From the IMG/VR virus record IMGVR_UViG_3300021373_002979, positions 1-27,398 of that record: a stretch of 27,398 nt of DNA. One strand, 5' to 3'. How positions within the stretch are numbered: position 1 is the stretch's first letter; each line of letters starts with the position of its first letter. The DNA is from a virus. The notes under the pieces are model-generated. The model saw only the letters and a program-made list of their open reading frames with translations. It made no database searches and was not told the origin of the DNA. Positions 1-8,666 of the stretch are shown here, in pieces. The translations under genes and the position numbers were made by a program.

Positions 1-57
1 GGTAAGAATGCGCGCAGTTTTTGACTACATATGAGGATTTTCTAGGGAGGTGAAAAA

Positions 58-633
58 GTGACCAGCTCAAGCAAAGAACCAGCTTGGCAGAAAGAATTGG
101 ACATGGCCGTTCGTAAAGGCTGGATGACTCAGCAACAAACAGCTAGTAGTTTAGAAATAACGGTTAAAAGTTTTAATGAATGGCTGATACCGCACCGAGA
201 TAAAATAAACCGCAAAAAATACTACACGATGCGGGATATTCTCGATAACAGAATTGAGCACGAAAAACAGAAAATCGAGGAAAAATTCGCTGCTCAATTT
301 GCTGAAGAAGATTCGAGATCTTATCAAGAATTAAGGCTGACAAAAGCCAGAGCAAAACAGCTAGAAATTAAAAACGCTGTATCTGAAGGTAAGCTTGTAC
401 CCATCGAATTAATCACAGTGATACTATCAGAGCTAAGCGGAGAAATAGCCGGTTACCTAGATACTATCCCACAAAAAATGAAACGGCGTTACCCCGAATT
501 AGAAAGTCAAATGATAGAAGCTGTTAAGTGGCATATTGTGAAAGCAATGAATAATATTTCTGATATGAGTGAAGTTGTTGAAAGGGTTATTGATGACTAC
601 AACGATAGACAAGAGACGCACACGGCAGATTAA
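58..633 (+). CDS. Terminase small subunit (Nu1-like)
   Basis: Probable DNA-recognition subunit of the packaging terminase, 191 aa. The first 45 residues contain a helix-turn-helix-like segment (GWMTQQQTASSLEITVKSFN), as in gpNu1-type proteins that bind cos or pac sites. A charged, coiled-coil-prone middle follows (about residues 65-110), and the C-terminal part may be the oligomerisation or large-subunit contact. The GTG start at 58 is supported by GGGAGG at 45-50. The 3' end overlaps the large terminase gene by about 40 bp, which suggests translational coupling. The identification rests mainly on its position directly before a clear lambda gpA-type large subunit. The 57 bp upstream hold no gene that I can see; the DNA recognition site may lie there or beyond the window edge. 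Confidence 0.8.
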   Translation: MTSSSKEPAWQKELDMAVRKGWMTQQQTASSLEITVKSFNEWLIPHRDKINRKKYYTMRDILDNRIEHEKQKIEEKFAAQFAEEDSRSYQELRLTKARAKQLEIKNAVSEGKLVPIELITVILSELSGEIAGYLDTIPQKMKRRYPELESQMIEAVKWHIVKAMNNISDMSEVVERVIDDYNDRQETHTAD

Positions 634-2596
634 AAAAGCTGTTATAGATGGCTTACGTGTATTTGTTCGTCCAGTACCGCAAACACTTAGTGAGTGGGCA
701 GACGATAATTTTTATTTATCAAGTGAATCCAGCTATATTGAAGGGCGTTGGGAAACGCTACCCTTTCAAGTTGGTATAATGAATGCTATCGGTCATCCTG
801 ATATAGAGCAAGTAAATTTTATTAAAAGTGCGCGTGTTGGATACACTCAAATGATACGGGCTGCTATCGGCTATTTTCTTCAACACAAATCAAGAAACCA
901 AATATTATACCAACCGGTTGATGCTCAAGCCTCTAATTTTATGAAGTCGCATATAGAGACAATGATTAGAGATGTACCGGTCATTAAAAAACTATCACCC
1001 TGGATAGGTAAAAAGCATAGAGATTCAACGCTTGACACAAAAAGATTTAGCAACGGGAAACAATTGTGGGTTTACGGCGGAAAGAGCGCTAAAAACTACC
1101 GCGAAAAATCAGCTGATTGTGTTTACTACGATGAACTAGCCGGATTTGATGACGATATAGAAAAAGAGGGAAGCCCAACATTTTTGGGTGATAAGAGGCT
1201 GGAAGGCTCGGCCTTTCCAAAATCAATACGCGGCTCAACTCCAAAAGTGGCGGGATCATGCCAGATTACAAAGGCTTCTGAAGAGTCGGCGCATTTAATG
1301 AAGTTCAATCTGCCCTGTCCTGAATGCACACAAGAGCAGGTTTTAAAATGGGGTGGTCCAGATTGTGAGTTTGGTTTAAAGTGGGATGAAGACGATCCAA
1401 AGAGCGCGTTTTATGTGTGTGAGCATTGCGGTTCAATCATTAGAAATAATCAACTTGAAGGCATGCAAGAGGGTGGTGTGTGGCGATGCGAAAAAACCGG
1501 ACTCTATACAAAAGACGGAATAAGCTACTACAACAAAGAAGGCGAACGGCAAGACGCGCCAGAAAGCATAACCTTTCATATTTGGAGCGCATACAGCCTA
1601 TTCTCAACCTGGAGCAAAATAGTATCGGATTTTCTAAAGTGCAAGGGCGATACCAGCAAATTAAAAACATTCGTTAATACCACTTTAGGTGAAACGTGGG
1701 AGGAGGACCAGGGGCAGAAAATAGAGCCTGATATTTTGTATGCTCGCAGAGAGCATTATGTAGCACCGGTACCAGTTGAAAGCGGCGTTATAACTTGCGC
1801 GGTTGATACCCAGGATGATCGCTTTGAGCTTCAACATGTTCTATGGCTTGGCGGTGAGGAAAGCTACGTCATAAACTACGAGAGGATTTACGGCGATCTT
1901 TCAAAACATAATATATGGAATGTTTTAAAACGTCGAATTGATCGCACCTTTAAAACTCCAAGCGGCGTGGAAATGGAGGCTAAAATCTGTTTTATAGATT
2001 CGGGTGGGCACTATACCGATGAAGTATATCAATTCTCCAAAAGGAAAGGTGTTAGAAAGTATGTACCCATAAAAGGCCATAATATGGCGGGCAAACCGGT
2101 GGTAATGTGGCCTAGGAAGCGGAATGATAAAGGCGTTTATCTTGCCATGATTGGAACTGATACGGCAAAAGAACTAATATCGGACCGTCTAAATAACTAT
2201 AAAGTTGGTGAGGGTTATATTCATTTTCCAGTAAATGAGCATTTTGATGAAACCTATTTTAAACATTTAACAAATGAGCGCAGAAAAGTAGAGGTTAGGA
2301 AAGGTAAGAGGGTGTATGTTTGGGATGCTGGCGGTAGGCGTAATGAACCTTTTGATTTGGCGGTATATAACCTTGCTGCGGTTCGCGCCTTAACCCAACA
2401 CTTCGGAGTAAAATTACCCGCAAAAGAGCTGCCAAACTTGGATAAACCGGTTGTGATTGAAGAAGATGAAGAAAAAAGCGTATTAAAAAGTGAAAAGTTA
2501 GAAAAAATCAAGAAAAATAAAAAGAAAAATGGTAAGTTAGGGAGAGGGAGTAGAGATTCCAGTATTATAGATAGCGGTGATGGTGATTGGATATGA
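593..2596 (+). CDS. Terminase large subunit, lambda gpA family
   Basis: Packaging motor ATPase and nuclease that cuts concatemeric DNA and pumps it through the portal. The N-terminal third has the adenine/Walker A region KSARVGYTQM, nearly the same as lambda gpA KSARVGYSKM. It is followed by a Walker B-like segment (CVYYDELAGF) and a CPEC...CEHC pair of Cys clusters. The C-terminal half starts a nuclease domain at TCAVDTQDDRFELQ, which has the first metal-binding Asp expected of the RNase H-like fold. The tail is Lys-rich. A GTG at 569 would add eight residues, but I chose ATG at 593 because an AAAGGG ribosome site lies just upstream. Length (667 aa) is usual for the family. The gene ends in an ATGA overlap with the next gene. 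Confidence 0.95.
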   Translation: MTTTIDKRRTRQIKKAVIDGLRVFVRPVPQTLSEWADDNFYLSSESSYIEGRWETLPFQVGIMNAIGHPDIEQVNFIKSARVGYTQMIRAAIGYFLQHKSRNQILYQPVDAQASNFMKSHIETMIRDVPVIKKLSPWIGKKHRDSTLDTKRFSNGKQLWVYGGKSAKNYREKSADCVYYDELAGFDDDIEKEGSPTFLGDKRLEGSAFPKSIRGSTPKVAGSCQITKASEESAHLMKFNLPCPECTQEQVLKWGGPDCEFGLKWDEDDPKSAFYVCEHCGSIIRNNQLEGMQEGGVWRCEKTGLYTKDGISYYNKEGERQDAPESITFHIWSAYSLFSTWSKIVSDFLKCKGDTSKLKTFVNTTLGETWEEDQGQKIEPDILYARREHYVAPVPVESGVITCAVDTQDDRFELQHVLWLGGEESYVINYERIYGDLSKHNIWNVLKRRIDRTFKTPSGVEMEAKICFIDSGGHYTDEVYQFSKRKGVRKYVPIKGHNMAGKPVVMWPRKRNDKGVYLAMIGTDTAKELISDRLNNYKVGEGYIHFPVNEHFDETYFKHLTNERRKVEVRKGKRVYVWDAGGRRNEPFDLAVYNLAAVRALTQHFGVKLPAKELPNLDKPVVIEEDEEKSVLKSEKLEKIKKNKKKNGKLGRGSRDSSIIDSGDGDWI

Positions 2597-2811
2597 CGAA
2601 GGCACAAATTCAGGAAATGATTGCTCTGTATTTGAAAGCTGAAAAAGCCATTTTAACCGGCCAATCTTATTCTATAGCTGGGCGATCATTAACGCGGGCT
2701 AATCTGTCAGAAGTCCGACAAGCTAGAAACGATTGGGAGCAAAGGCTTTCTAATCTTGAAATACGATCACGCGGCGGAAACTCCAGCTACTCAGTAAGTA
2801 CATTTTGCTAA
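2593..2811 (+). CDS. Small head-tail connector protein (gpW position, DUF6148-like)
   Basis: A 72-aa protein between terminase and portal, the place of gpW in lambda. The segment around KAILTGQSYSIAGRSLTRANLSEVRQARNDWE matches my recollection of the DUF6148 pattern (a helical arm, a short beta turn containing TGQSY and GRSLTRANL, then a second helix). Proteins here usually sit in the head-tail connector and help retain packaged DNA. ATG at 2593 overlaps the terminase stop by 4 bp (ATGA). A TTG two codons upstream is possible but less likely. The family call is from motif memory and position, not from a search. Confidence 0.75.
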   Translation: MTKAQIQEMIALYLKAEKAILTGQSYSIAGRSLTRANLSEVRQARNDWEQRLSNLEIRSRGGNSSYSVSTFC

Positions 2812-2822
2812 CAGGTTTTTGA

Positions 2823-4370
2823 ATGTTTGAGAGAATTAATAACATTATAGAGCAAGCCGAAAGCCTTTTGGAGCGGGTAAACCCATCGTGGGCGCTAAGT
2901 AGAGCAAGAGCGCGACAAATGTTAGGCGCTTATGAAGCGGCAAAACCACGACGAAATAGAGTGATGAGGGGTGAGGCTAGAGGGCCAGATCTTGTTGCTA
3001 ATGAATCGGTTGAATCCTTACGATCACAAGCGCGTTTTTTAGATGAAAATTACGATATAGTTACGGGTGCCCTAGACACTTTAGTTGCCCGAACCGTTGG
3101 GCCACGCGGAATCATGGTTGAACCCATGGTTATGAATAAAAACGGCGACCTAAACGACGATATAAACAGACAGATCAATGACCTTTTTTGTGACTGGTGG
3201 GAAAACCCAGAAGTAAAGGGAGAATATAGCGGCTCACTAGTGGAACAGTTGGCGGTCAGAACATGGCTTAGAGATGGCGAGATGTTTACCCAGATGATAG
3301 AGGGAGACAAGCCAGGTCTAAGTAGAACGGCCGGTATTCCTTTTCACATCGAAATAATGGAACCGGACCTTGTGCCGGTAAACTATGAAAATAGCTCAAT
3401 ACGCCTTTTTCAGGGCATAGAGAAAAATGCATGGGGTAGACCTATTAAGTATTGGGTTTATCGTGGACACCCAAACGATTACAGCTATAGATTACCAGCG
3501 ATAGAGGATTTAAAGCCAATTAAGGGTGACAACCTTATTCACCTAAAGATGGTAAAAAGGATCGGCCAAACACGCGGAATTAGTCTACTTCATGCGGTAA
3601 TTACTCGGTTAGAGGATTTGAAGGATTATGAGGAAAGCGAAAGGATAGCGGCGCGAATATCAGCGGCGGCGGCCTTTTACATTAAAAAAGGTAACCCAGA
3701 CTCTTTTATTCCTGAAGATACTGATACAGCAGATGAAGAGCGGTCATTCAAGATTAAGCCTGGAATGGTTTTTGATAGGTTGAGAGAAGGTGAGGAAGTT
3801 GGAAGCATTCAAAGTAACAGACCATCCACACTCTTAGAGCCATTCAGAAACGCCATGGTTAAGGCGGTAGCTAGCGGTACTAGAACCGGCTATTCGAGCA
3901 TCTCGAAAGACTACAAAGGCTCTTATTCTTCACAGCGTCAGGAGTTAGTTGAACAGTGGGAGCACTACGCGACACTACAACAGCAGTTTGCAAAGATATT
4001 CAAGGCACCGATTTATAGACGATTCTTAAGGATGGCTATTTTATCTGGTAAAATAAAAGTACCGGTTGAAGTGGATGAAAAAACGCTTTATAGAGCGCAC
4101 TACCAAGGGCCCGCAATGCCTTGGATCGATCCAGACAAAGAGAGCAAGGCTAACGAGCGAAACAATAAAGCAGGGTATAACACTCGAAGCGCTATTATAC
4201 GCTCAAGAAATGAAAACCCGCTTGAAGTTGAACAGCAGCTAGCTAGAGAAAGAAAGCGTGAAAAAGAGCTAGGACTTGTTTTAACGAGTAACGCAGAAAA
4301 CGAGATACAGCAACCGCAACCGGTAGAGCAGCAAGAGCAAAAAGCCGAAGAGGTACAGAGCGATGATTAA
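2823..4370 (+). CDS. Portal protein, lambda gpB family
   Basis: Forms the dodecameric portal ring at the capsid vertex through which DNA enters and to which the tail attaches. The 515-aa sequence has the lambda-portal pattern: an N-terminal RARQMLGAYEAAKP-like segment, SLRSQARFLDENYDIVTGALDTLVARTVG, a central alpha/beta body, then GTRTGYSSISKDYKGSYSSQRQE, a hallmark stretch (YSS...SSQR) of the family. The C-terminal 60 residues are Glu/Gln-rich and probably disordered. The last 8 bp overlap the start of the protease-capsid gene. Confidence 0.95.
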   Translation: MFERINNIIEQAESLLERVNPSWALSRARARQMLGAYEAAKPRRNRVMRGEARGPDLVANESVESLRSQARFLDENYDIVTGALDTLVARTVGPRGIMVEPMVMNKNGDLNDDINRQINDLFCDWWENPEVKGEYSGSLVEQLAVRTWLRDGEMFTQMIEGDKPGLSRTAGIPFHIEIMEPDLVPVNYENSSIRLFQGIEKNAWGRPIKYWVYRGHPNDYSYRLPAIEDLKPIKGDNLIHLKMVKRIGQTRGISLLHAVITRLEDLKDYEESERIAARISAAAAFYIKKGNPDSFIPEDTDTADEERSFKIKPGMVFDRLREGEEVGSIQSNRPSTLLEPFRNAMVKAVASGTRTGYSSISKDYKGSYSSQRQELVEQWEHYATLQQQFAKIFKAPIYRRFLRMAILSGKIKVPVEVDEKTLYRAHYQGPAMPWIDPDKESKANERNNKAGYNTRSAIIRSRNENPLEVEQQLARERKREKELGLVLTSNAENEIQQPQPVEQQEQKAEEVQSDD

Positions 4371-6417
4371 TACCTTTTATGAGATTAAAGCGCAAGCCAA
4401 TAAAAACCCTGAAGTATGGTTGTATGGTTTTATAGGTAATTCAGTGTGGGACGACATAAATCCCAAAGCTTTGATTGAATCCATTAATGATTTGGATGTC
4501 AACGAAATTGACGTACATATTAATAGTGAAGGTGGTTCAGTTTATGGTGGGCATGCCATCTACAACGCTCTGAAGAACCATTCAGCTAAAATCAATGTAT
4601 TTATTGAAGGTTTAGCCGCTTCAATGGCCTCTATTATCGCTTTAGCTGGTGATAATGTGCAAATGGCTGAAAACGCGCTATATATGATTCATGATCCTTG
4701 GACTTGGGGCGAAGGTAACGCCGAAGAGCTGAGAAAGACAGCGGATAGGCTAGACAAGGCAAAAGAAACTTTAATCAATGTTTATGAGAGAAAAACCGGC
4801 ATTGACAGAGATCAAATAGCTTATCTTATGAGTGAAGAAAGCTGGTTTACTGCCAGCGAAGCCAAAGAACTAGGCTTTATTGATGAGATTACAGAGGAAA
4901 TTGACCTAGCCGCTTGCGCTAAAAACCTAACAAGTGATTTTTCAAGTTTAAAGAATACCCCCAAAAGTTTATTAAACGTTTTACATAAACCCACGCCGGA
5001 TACCGGCAAAACTGAAGAGGTGCAAACCATGGTTGATAAAGCCAAAGCGCCGGAAAAAACCGGCAAAGTTGAACCACAAGGCGCGGCGGTATCCGTTGAC
5101 GTTGAAGCTAAAGCAAAAGAAGCAGCTCAGGCCGCTTTAAAAGCTGAAGGCAAGAGACGTGAATCTGTAAAAGCCGTTTTCAAAGACTTTTCTGATTTTG
5201 GAAGCCTTGAACGTGAATGCTTGGATAATATGGAGTGTTCAGAATCTCAAGCTCAACAAAAGTTACTTAAGGCATTAAGCGAGAAACCATCTGAGCCTAT
5301 GGGTTTTTCTGTTCAGGTTCTCGAAGATGAGCGCGATAAAATCAAGGCAGGTTTTACGGCTGCCATGCTTGGTCGTTCAGGTTTGAAGAAAGACGATCAA
5401 TCAAACGAGTTTCGCGGTTACTCTCTTCAAGAAATGGCGCGTTATTGCTTGGAAAAATCAGGTGTTAACACTCGCAACATGCACAAGATGGAGCTTGTTG
5501 GTTCAGCAATGACTCACACGAGCAGCGATTTTCCAAACATCTTAAAGGATGTTATTAACAAAACAATGCTTAAGGGCTGGGATGAAGCGCCGGAAACTTT
5601 CCAGCAGTGGACTTCAAAAGGGATCTTGACGGATTTCAGAGAGGCTACGCGAGCGGGTATCAATAGTATCTCTTCACTTCCAGCGGTTTCAGATGGTGGT
5701 GAGTATAAGTATGGCACTGTCGGCGATCGAGGCGAGACAATCCAGCTTGCGACTTACGGTAAGCTTATTTCTCTTACTCGACAAACAATTATTAACGACG
5801 ACCTTGGAGCATTTACTAAAGTGCCAATGATGATGGGTCGAGCGGCGCGCCGAACTATCGGTAACTTGGCTTATGCTGTTTTAACTGCTAATGCGGCTAT
5901 GGCTGATGGTACAGCGCTTTTTCATGCTGACCATGCCAACCTTGGTGCTGCTGGAGCGCTTGCAACCGGAACTATTGACGAGCTCAGAAAGTTAATGGCG
6001 GTTCAGAAGGATAAAGACGCGAGCGCGGGAAGTGTTGCTAATGTTTCAGCGCTCGGTATTACCCCTTCATTCTTGTTAGTTCCTGAAGCGCTTCGCGGTA
6101 CTGCCATAGCTGTGATGGAGTCTGAAACAAGAATTGCATCAGGACAAAACAACAGTAAATATCCGAACAGCGTTCGCAATATTGCTTCAGTTATTTCTGA
6201 TGCTCGGCTTGATGCGGATGGTGCGACAGCCTACTACCTGGTTGCTAACCCTGCTCAATTTGATACTGTCGAAGTTGCATACTTGGATGGCGTTGAGGCT
6301 CCATATCTTGAGCAAAAAGACGGTTGGAGTGTAGACGGCTCAAGCTTCAAGGTTCGTATTGACGCAGGAGTCAAAGCGCTAGACTTTAGAACCATGGCGA
6401 AGAATGCAGGCGCTTAA
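4363..6417 (+). CDS. ClpP-type prohead protease / major capsid protein fusion
   Basis: One 684-aa polyprotein combines three functions that are often separate genes. Residues 1-185 are a ClpP-like serine protease: substrate strand INSEGGSVYGGHAIYNAL, nucleophile Ser87 in GLAASMAS, and His110 in MIHDP. The usual third acidic residue appears to be Glu159. Residues 190-300 are charged and Ala/Lys-rich, as in scaffolds. From about residue 310 to the end is a capsid protein of the HK97 type (GEYKYGTVGDRGETIQL, LTRQTIINDDLGAF, ADHANLG). The protease would digest the scaffold and release capsid protein during head maturation. An in-frame ATG at 5029 (Met223) has its own GAGG ribosome site and could make protease-less scaffold-capsid chains. 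Protease/MCP fusions of this kind are known in phages. Confidence 0.93.
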   Translation: MINTFYEIKAQANKNPEVWLYGFIGNSVWDDINPKALIESINDLDVNEIDVHINSEGGSVYGGHAIYNALKNHSAKINVFIEGLAASMASIIALAGDNVQMAENALYMIHDPWTWGEGNAEELRKTADRLDKAKETLINVYERKTGIDRDQIAYLMSEESWFTASEAKELGFIDEITEEIDLAACAKNLTSDFSSLKNTPKSLLNVLHKPTPDTGKTEEVQTMVDKAKAPEKTGKVEPQGAAVSVDVEAKAKEAAQAALKAEGKRRESVKAVFKDFSDFGSLERECLDNMECSESQAQQKLLKALSEKPSEPMGFSVQVLEDERDKIKAGFTAAMLGRSGLKKDDQSNEFRGYSLQEMARYCLEKSGVNTRNMHKMELVGSAMTHTSSDFPNILKDVINKTMLKGWDEAPETFQQWTSKGILTDFREATRAGINSISSLPAVSDGGEYKYGTVGDRGETIQLATYGKLISLTRQTIINDDLGAFTKVPMMMGRAARRTIGNLAYAVLTANAAMADGTALFHADHANLGAAGALATGTIDELRKLMAVQKDKDASAGSVANVSALGITPSFLLVPEALRGTAIAVMESETRIASGQNNSKYPNSVRNIASVISDARLDADGATAYYLVANPAQFDTVEVAYLDGVEAPYLEQKDGWSVDGSSFKVRIDAGVKALDFRTMAKNAGA
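5029..6417 (+). CDS. Possible nested scaffold-capsid product from internal start
   Basis: ATG at 5029 lies in frame with the protease-capsid gene and is preceded by GAAGAGGTG at 5014-5022, a good ribosome site at normal spacing. Translation from here gives a 462-aa protein that lacks the whole ClpP-like domain and starts at the scaffold-like charged segment. It would be analogous to lambda Nu3, which is translated from inside gene C. Many more capsid than protease copies are needed per head, so such a start would solve a stoichiometry problem. No promoter is needed. This is an inference from the start context and domain boundary. Confidence 0.45.
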   Translation: MVDKAKAPEKTGKVEPQGAAVSVDVEAKAKEAAQAALKAEGKRRESVKAVFKDFSDFGSLERECLDNMECSESQAQQKLLKALSEKPSEPMGFSVQVLEDERDKIKAGFTAAMLGRSGLKKDDQSNEFRGYSLQEMARYCLEKSGVNTRNMHKMELVGSAMTHTSSDFPNILKDVINKTMLKGWDEAPETFQQWTSKGILTDFREATRAGINSISSLPAVSDGGEYKYGTVGDRGETIQLATYGKLISLTRQTIINDDLGAFTKVPMMMGRAARRTIGNLAYAVLTANAAMADGTALFHADHANLGAAGALATGTIDELRKLMAVQKDKDASAGSVANVSALGITPSFLLVPEALRGTAIAVMESETRIASGQNNSKYPNSVRNIASVISDARLDADGATAYYLVANPAQFDTVEVAYLDGVEAPYLEQKDGWSVDGSSFKVRIDAGVKALDFRTMAKNAGA

Positions 6418-6508
6418 TTAGTAGTATTTTTTAAGGGTTTGGCCGTGAAACAAAAAGCGGTCATTCCCACCTAAACCAAATTTAATTTATATATGGAGGT
6501 CATTAACA

Positions 6509-6871
6509 ATGGCTACTAACTATGTTCAAGAAGGTAATATTGTCGAGTTTACAGCGGGTGCCGCTTATAGCTCTGGTGATGTTGTTGTGATTGGCGGCTT
6601 GCTTGGTGTTTGTCTTGCTGATGTTGCCAATGGTGCGGTTGGTCAAGCCCAGGTGTCAGGAGTTTTTACACTTCCTAAAGTATCGGCGGCCGTTATAGCA
6701 GCTGGTGAGCGCGTCCAGTGGGATGCTAGCGCTACTGGCGTTGAAGATGCAGCGGCGACAGCGGCCAGCGGCGACCTTGTTAATTGTGGTATTGCTATGG
6801 AAGCAGCTGGAAATGGTGTAACTGAAATTGACATTTTATTAAATGTTTCAGGCGCAACTATCACCGCTTAA
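6509..6871 (+). CDS. Capsid decoration protein (DUF2190-like)
   Basis: A 120-aa, Ala/Gly/Val-rich beta protein directly after the capsid gene, which is the usual place for a head-stabilising cement protein. The pattern MATNYVQEGNIVEFTAGAAY, then SGDVVVIGGLLGVCLADVANG, resembles DUF2190/capsid-cement proteins, in which beta strands alternate with Gly turns. The ribosome site is strong (GGAGG at 6495-6499, ATG at 6509), consistent with high expression. The preceding 91-bp intergenic stretch shows no clear terminator or promoter. Confidence 0.85.
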   Translation: MATNYVQEGNIVEFTAGAAYSSGDVVVIGGLLGVCLADVANGAVGQAQVSGVFTLPKVSAAVIAAGERVQWDASATGVEDAAATAASGDLVNCGIAMEAAGNGVTEIDILLNVSGATITA

Positions 6872-6893
6872 TAGATAAGAGCGATTTAATACC

Positions 6894-7178
6894 ATGTTTG
6901 AAGAGGATTTCACCGCATTTTTCAATACTGAAGAGCACGCCGACCATATTATTGTTCAGCGTAGCGGTGAAATCATCCATGGTATAATAGAGAAAGAATA
7001 CATTGAAACAAATGATATAAGCGGTTATAAGCCGGTTTTAATATGTCAAAGCAAAGAGCTAGAGAACGTCAAAAGAGGCGATATTCTAGAGCTTGGTAAA
7101 ACTTTGTATAGATTTATTAATAGTGAGCCTGACGGCACAGGTGTAAGTCAGTCAATGCTGGAGCTAATAAGCGACTAA
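6894..7178 (+). CDS. Head-tail joining protein, lambda FII-like
   Basis: A 94-aa protein in the head-tail connector region. The part LENVKRGDILELGKTLYRF...PDGTGVSQSMLEL lines up with the FII pattern (RRGDTLTIG...FWVDRVSPDDGG...LWL) in lambda gpFII. Such proteins cap the filled head and provide the site where the finished tail docks. The stop and the next start overlap by one base (TAATG). The family assignment is by motif memory and position. Confidence 0.75.
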   Translation: MFEEDFTAFFNTEEHADHIIVQRSGEIIHGIIEKEYIETNDISGYKPVLICQSKELENVKRGDILELGKTLYRFINSEPDGTGVSQSMLELISD

Positions 7179-7606
7179 TGCACAGAGTAGAAAGCATTCT
7201 TGAAGCTATCAAGACGACATTAACCGGTTTAGCGTCAACTGGCGACAATATAGAGCGCGACAGGGTTTACCCAGTTGAGACCTTGCCTTTTATTTCTGTT
7301 GAGCAAGGCAAAGACGAGAGGGAGCCAAACCCCTCAACCATTGCTAACGTTGAAAGTAATTTAGATGTTAAAATAGTTGTTTATGTAAAGAGTGAAAGCT
7401 TTACTACTGAATTAAATCAAGTTCGTGCCGAAGTCTACGCGGCTATGATGGCATCAAATCGACTAGGTTTAGGTTATGTTGAATCATTACGATGGATAGA
7501 TGACAGTGAGCCAGAGTTGAGCGGAGACGCCGAAATAAAAAACGCGGTCTGCACTATGTCATTTAAAATAGGGTATACTCATTCATTAACAACCAAAGAG
7601 TCATGA
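7178..7606 (+). CDS. Tail terminator / tail completion protein (gpU-like)
   Basis: A 142-aa protein with an N-terminal helix (VESILEAIKTTLTGLAS), then RVYPVETLPFISVEQGKDE, a central strand LDVKIVVYVKS and a C-terminal CTMSFKIGYTH strand. This alpha/beta layout fits phage tail-terminator proteins of the gpU class, which cap the tail tube when it reaches the length set by the tape measure. It starts on the TAATG overlap with the joining protein. It lies before the gpZ-like gene, whereas lambda has Z before U. Other small tail-completion folds cannot be excluded. Confidence 0.7.
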   Translation: MHRVESILEAIKTTLTGLASTGDNIERDRVYPVETLPFISVEQGKDEREPNPSTIANVESNLDVKIVVYVKSESFTTELNQVRAEVYAAMMASNRLGLGYVESLRWIDDSEPELSGDAEIKNAVCTMSFKIGYTHSLTTKES

Positions 7607-7607
7607 T

Positions 7608-8207
7608 ATGGAAATTTCCATTAACGGCAACTTTGAAGAGGTTCAGAAAATACTTGAATCTGTTCCGGTTAAAATAGCTCAACCGGCATTAATTCAAGCT
7701 CTTAATAGAGTCGGTAGAGACGCTAGGAACGCAGGTAGAAAGGCGCTAAGAAATGTAACCGGCATCAGTCCGAAAGCAGCCAGGACGAGAATTAGAGGCG
7801 CAACAAAAAAATCAAGAGCAACGCGCAAGCAGCCAAACGTTAGAATATTTGTAAGAACCGAAAAGCCGATCAAGTACAGTAAGGGCTTTAGTAAAACGAA
7901 GATACGCAAGAACAAAGAGCAGGGCAGCTTTTTGGCTACCATGCCCGATAGCGGTAAATTTAGCCGATGGAAGCGCCAAGGCGCAAAACGAAAGCCCACA
8001 AAAGGCTTTTATGCTGGTAAAAACTCAAGCCGTGGAGAGAGAAAAGGCCAGCCCATATTGAGACAGCCGATAGTAGAGCTTGAAAAGACTTTACACCCAC
8101 ACGGCACACGAGCAGCACAAGCGGCAATTTTTAGGAAGGTTCGCTCTGACTTATCGAAACAGGTTAAAAAATCAGTTAATTTAAAACTTAGCAAAATGAA
8201 GAGGTGA
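7608..8207 (+). CDS. Minor tail protein, gpZ-like
   Basis: A very basic 199-aa protein. The N-terminal part (SVPVKIAQPALIQALNRVGRDARNAGRKALRNVTGI) matches the GpZ pattern of a helix pair that begins with a run of Ala/Arg. The middle (residues 60-150) is Lys/Arg/Gly-rich, and the end is a helical VRSDLSKQVKKSVNLKLSK segment. In lambda, gpZ acts late in tail completion, and without it tails do not productively connect to DNA or heads. It lies one base after the preceding stop. Confidence 0.8.
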   Translation: MEISINGNFEEVQKILESVPVKIAQPALIQALNRVGRDARNAGRKALRNVTGISPKAARTRIRGATKKSRATRKQPNVRIFVRTEKPIKYSKGFSKTKIRKNKEQGSFLATMPDSGKFSRWKRQGAKRKPTKGFYAGKNSSRGERKGQPILRQPIVELEKTLHPHGTRAAQAAIFRKVRSDLSKQVKKSVNLKLSKMKR

Positions 8208-8211
8208 TAAA

Positions 8212-8631
8212 ATGGCGGCTATTGAATCGCAAGGAACAACACTTAAGCGCGGTGATGGTGGTGATCCAACTGAATTTTTTACCGCTATCGGTCGAGTAGT
8301 TTCAATCTCTGGAGTAGGTAACGGCTCAAGTACTGAGATTGATATAACAGATTTAAGCTCAACGGGTAAGGAGTATTTGCTAGGCCTCAAAGATGAAGGT
8401 GAAGTAACGGTTACTCTGAACCTCGATACTGGTGACACCATGCAAAGCGGGCTTAGAACAGATCGAGACAATCGAACCCTAAGAAATTTTGAGTTAGCAT
8501 TAACTGATACTTCAAACACAGTTATCTCTTTTGCTGCTTACGTTAAAACTTTTGGTATTGATGTTGGCGTTGATGATAAGGTGCCTTTAAATGTTAGCTT
8601 GCGAATTAGCGGCGCGGTGACTTGGGCTTAA
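8212..8631 (+). CDS. Major tail tube protein
   Basis: A 139-aa beta-rich protein that forms the hexameric rings of the tail tube. IGRVVSISGVGNGSSTEIDITDLSSTGKEYLLGLKDEGEVTVTLNLD is the tail-tube pattern (ID.T.L.S.GKEY..GL.D.GE....). It is shorter than lambda gpV because the C-terminal Ig-like domain is missing, so only the core tube domain is present. The ribosome site is strong (GAGGTGA just before ATG). The position between tail terminator/gpZ and the chaperones is as expected. Confidence 0.92.
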   Translation: MAAIESQGTTLKRGDGGDPTEFFTAIGRVVSISGVGNGSSTEIDITDLSSTGKEYLLGLKDEGEVTVTLNLDTGDTMQSGLRTDRDNRTLRNFELALTDTSNTVISFAAYVKTFGIDVGVDDKVPLNVSLRISGAVTWA

Positions 8632-8666
8632 TATTGGCTTTTTAAACATTAGGTAGGGGAAATTTA

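Noticed and set aside
569-592. GTG start for the large terminase
   Set aside because: No ribosome site at proper distance; ATG 593 has AAAGGG.
2254-2607. Minus-strand frame of 117 codons in the terminase gene
   Set aside because: Antisense of the Lys-rich terminase tail, giving poly-Phe/Leu/Ser; no ribosome site.
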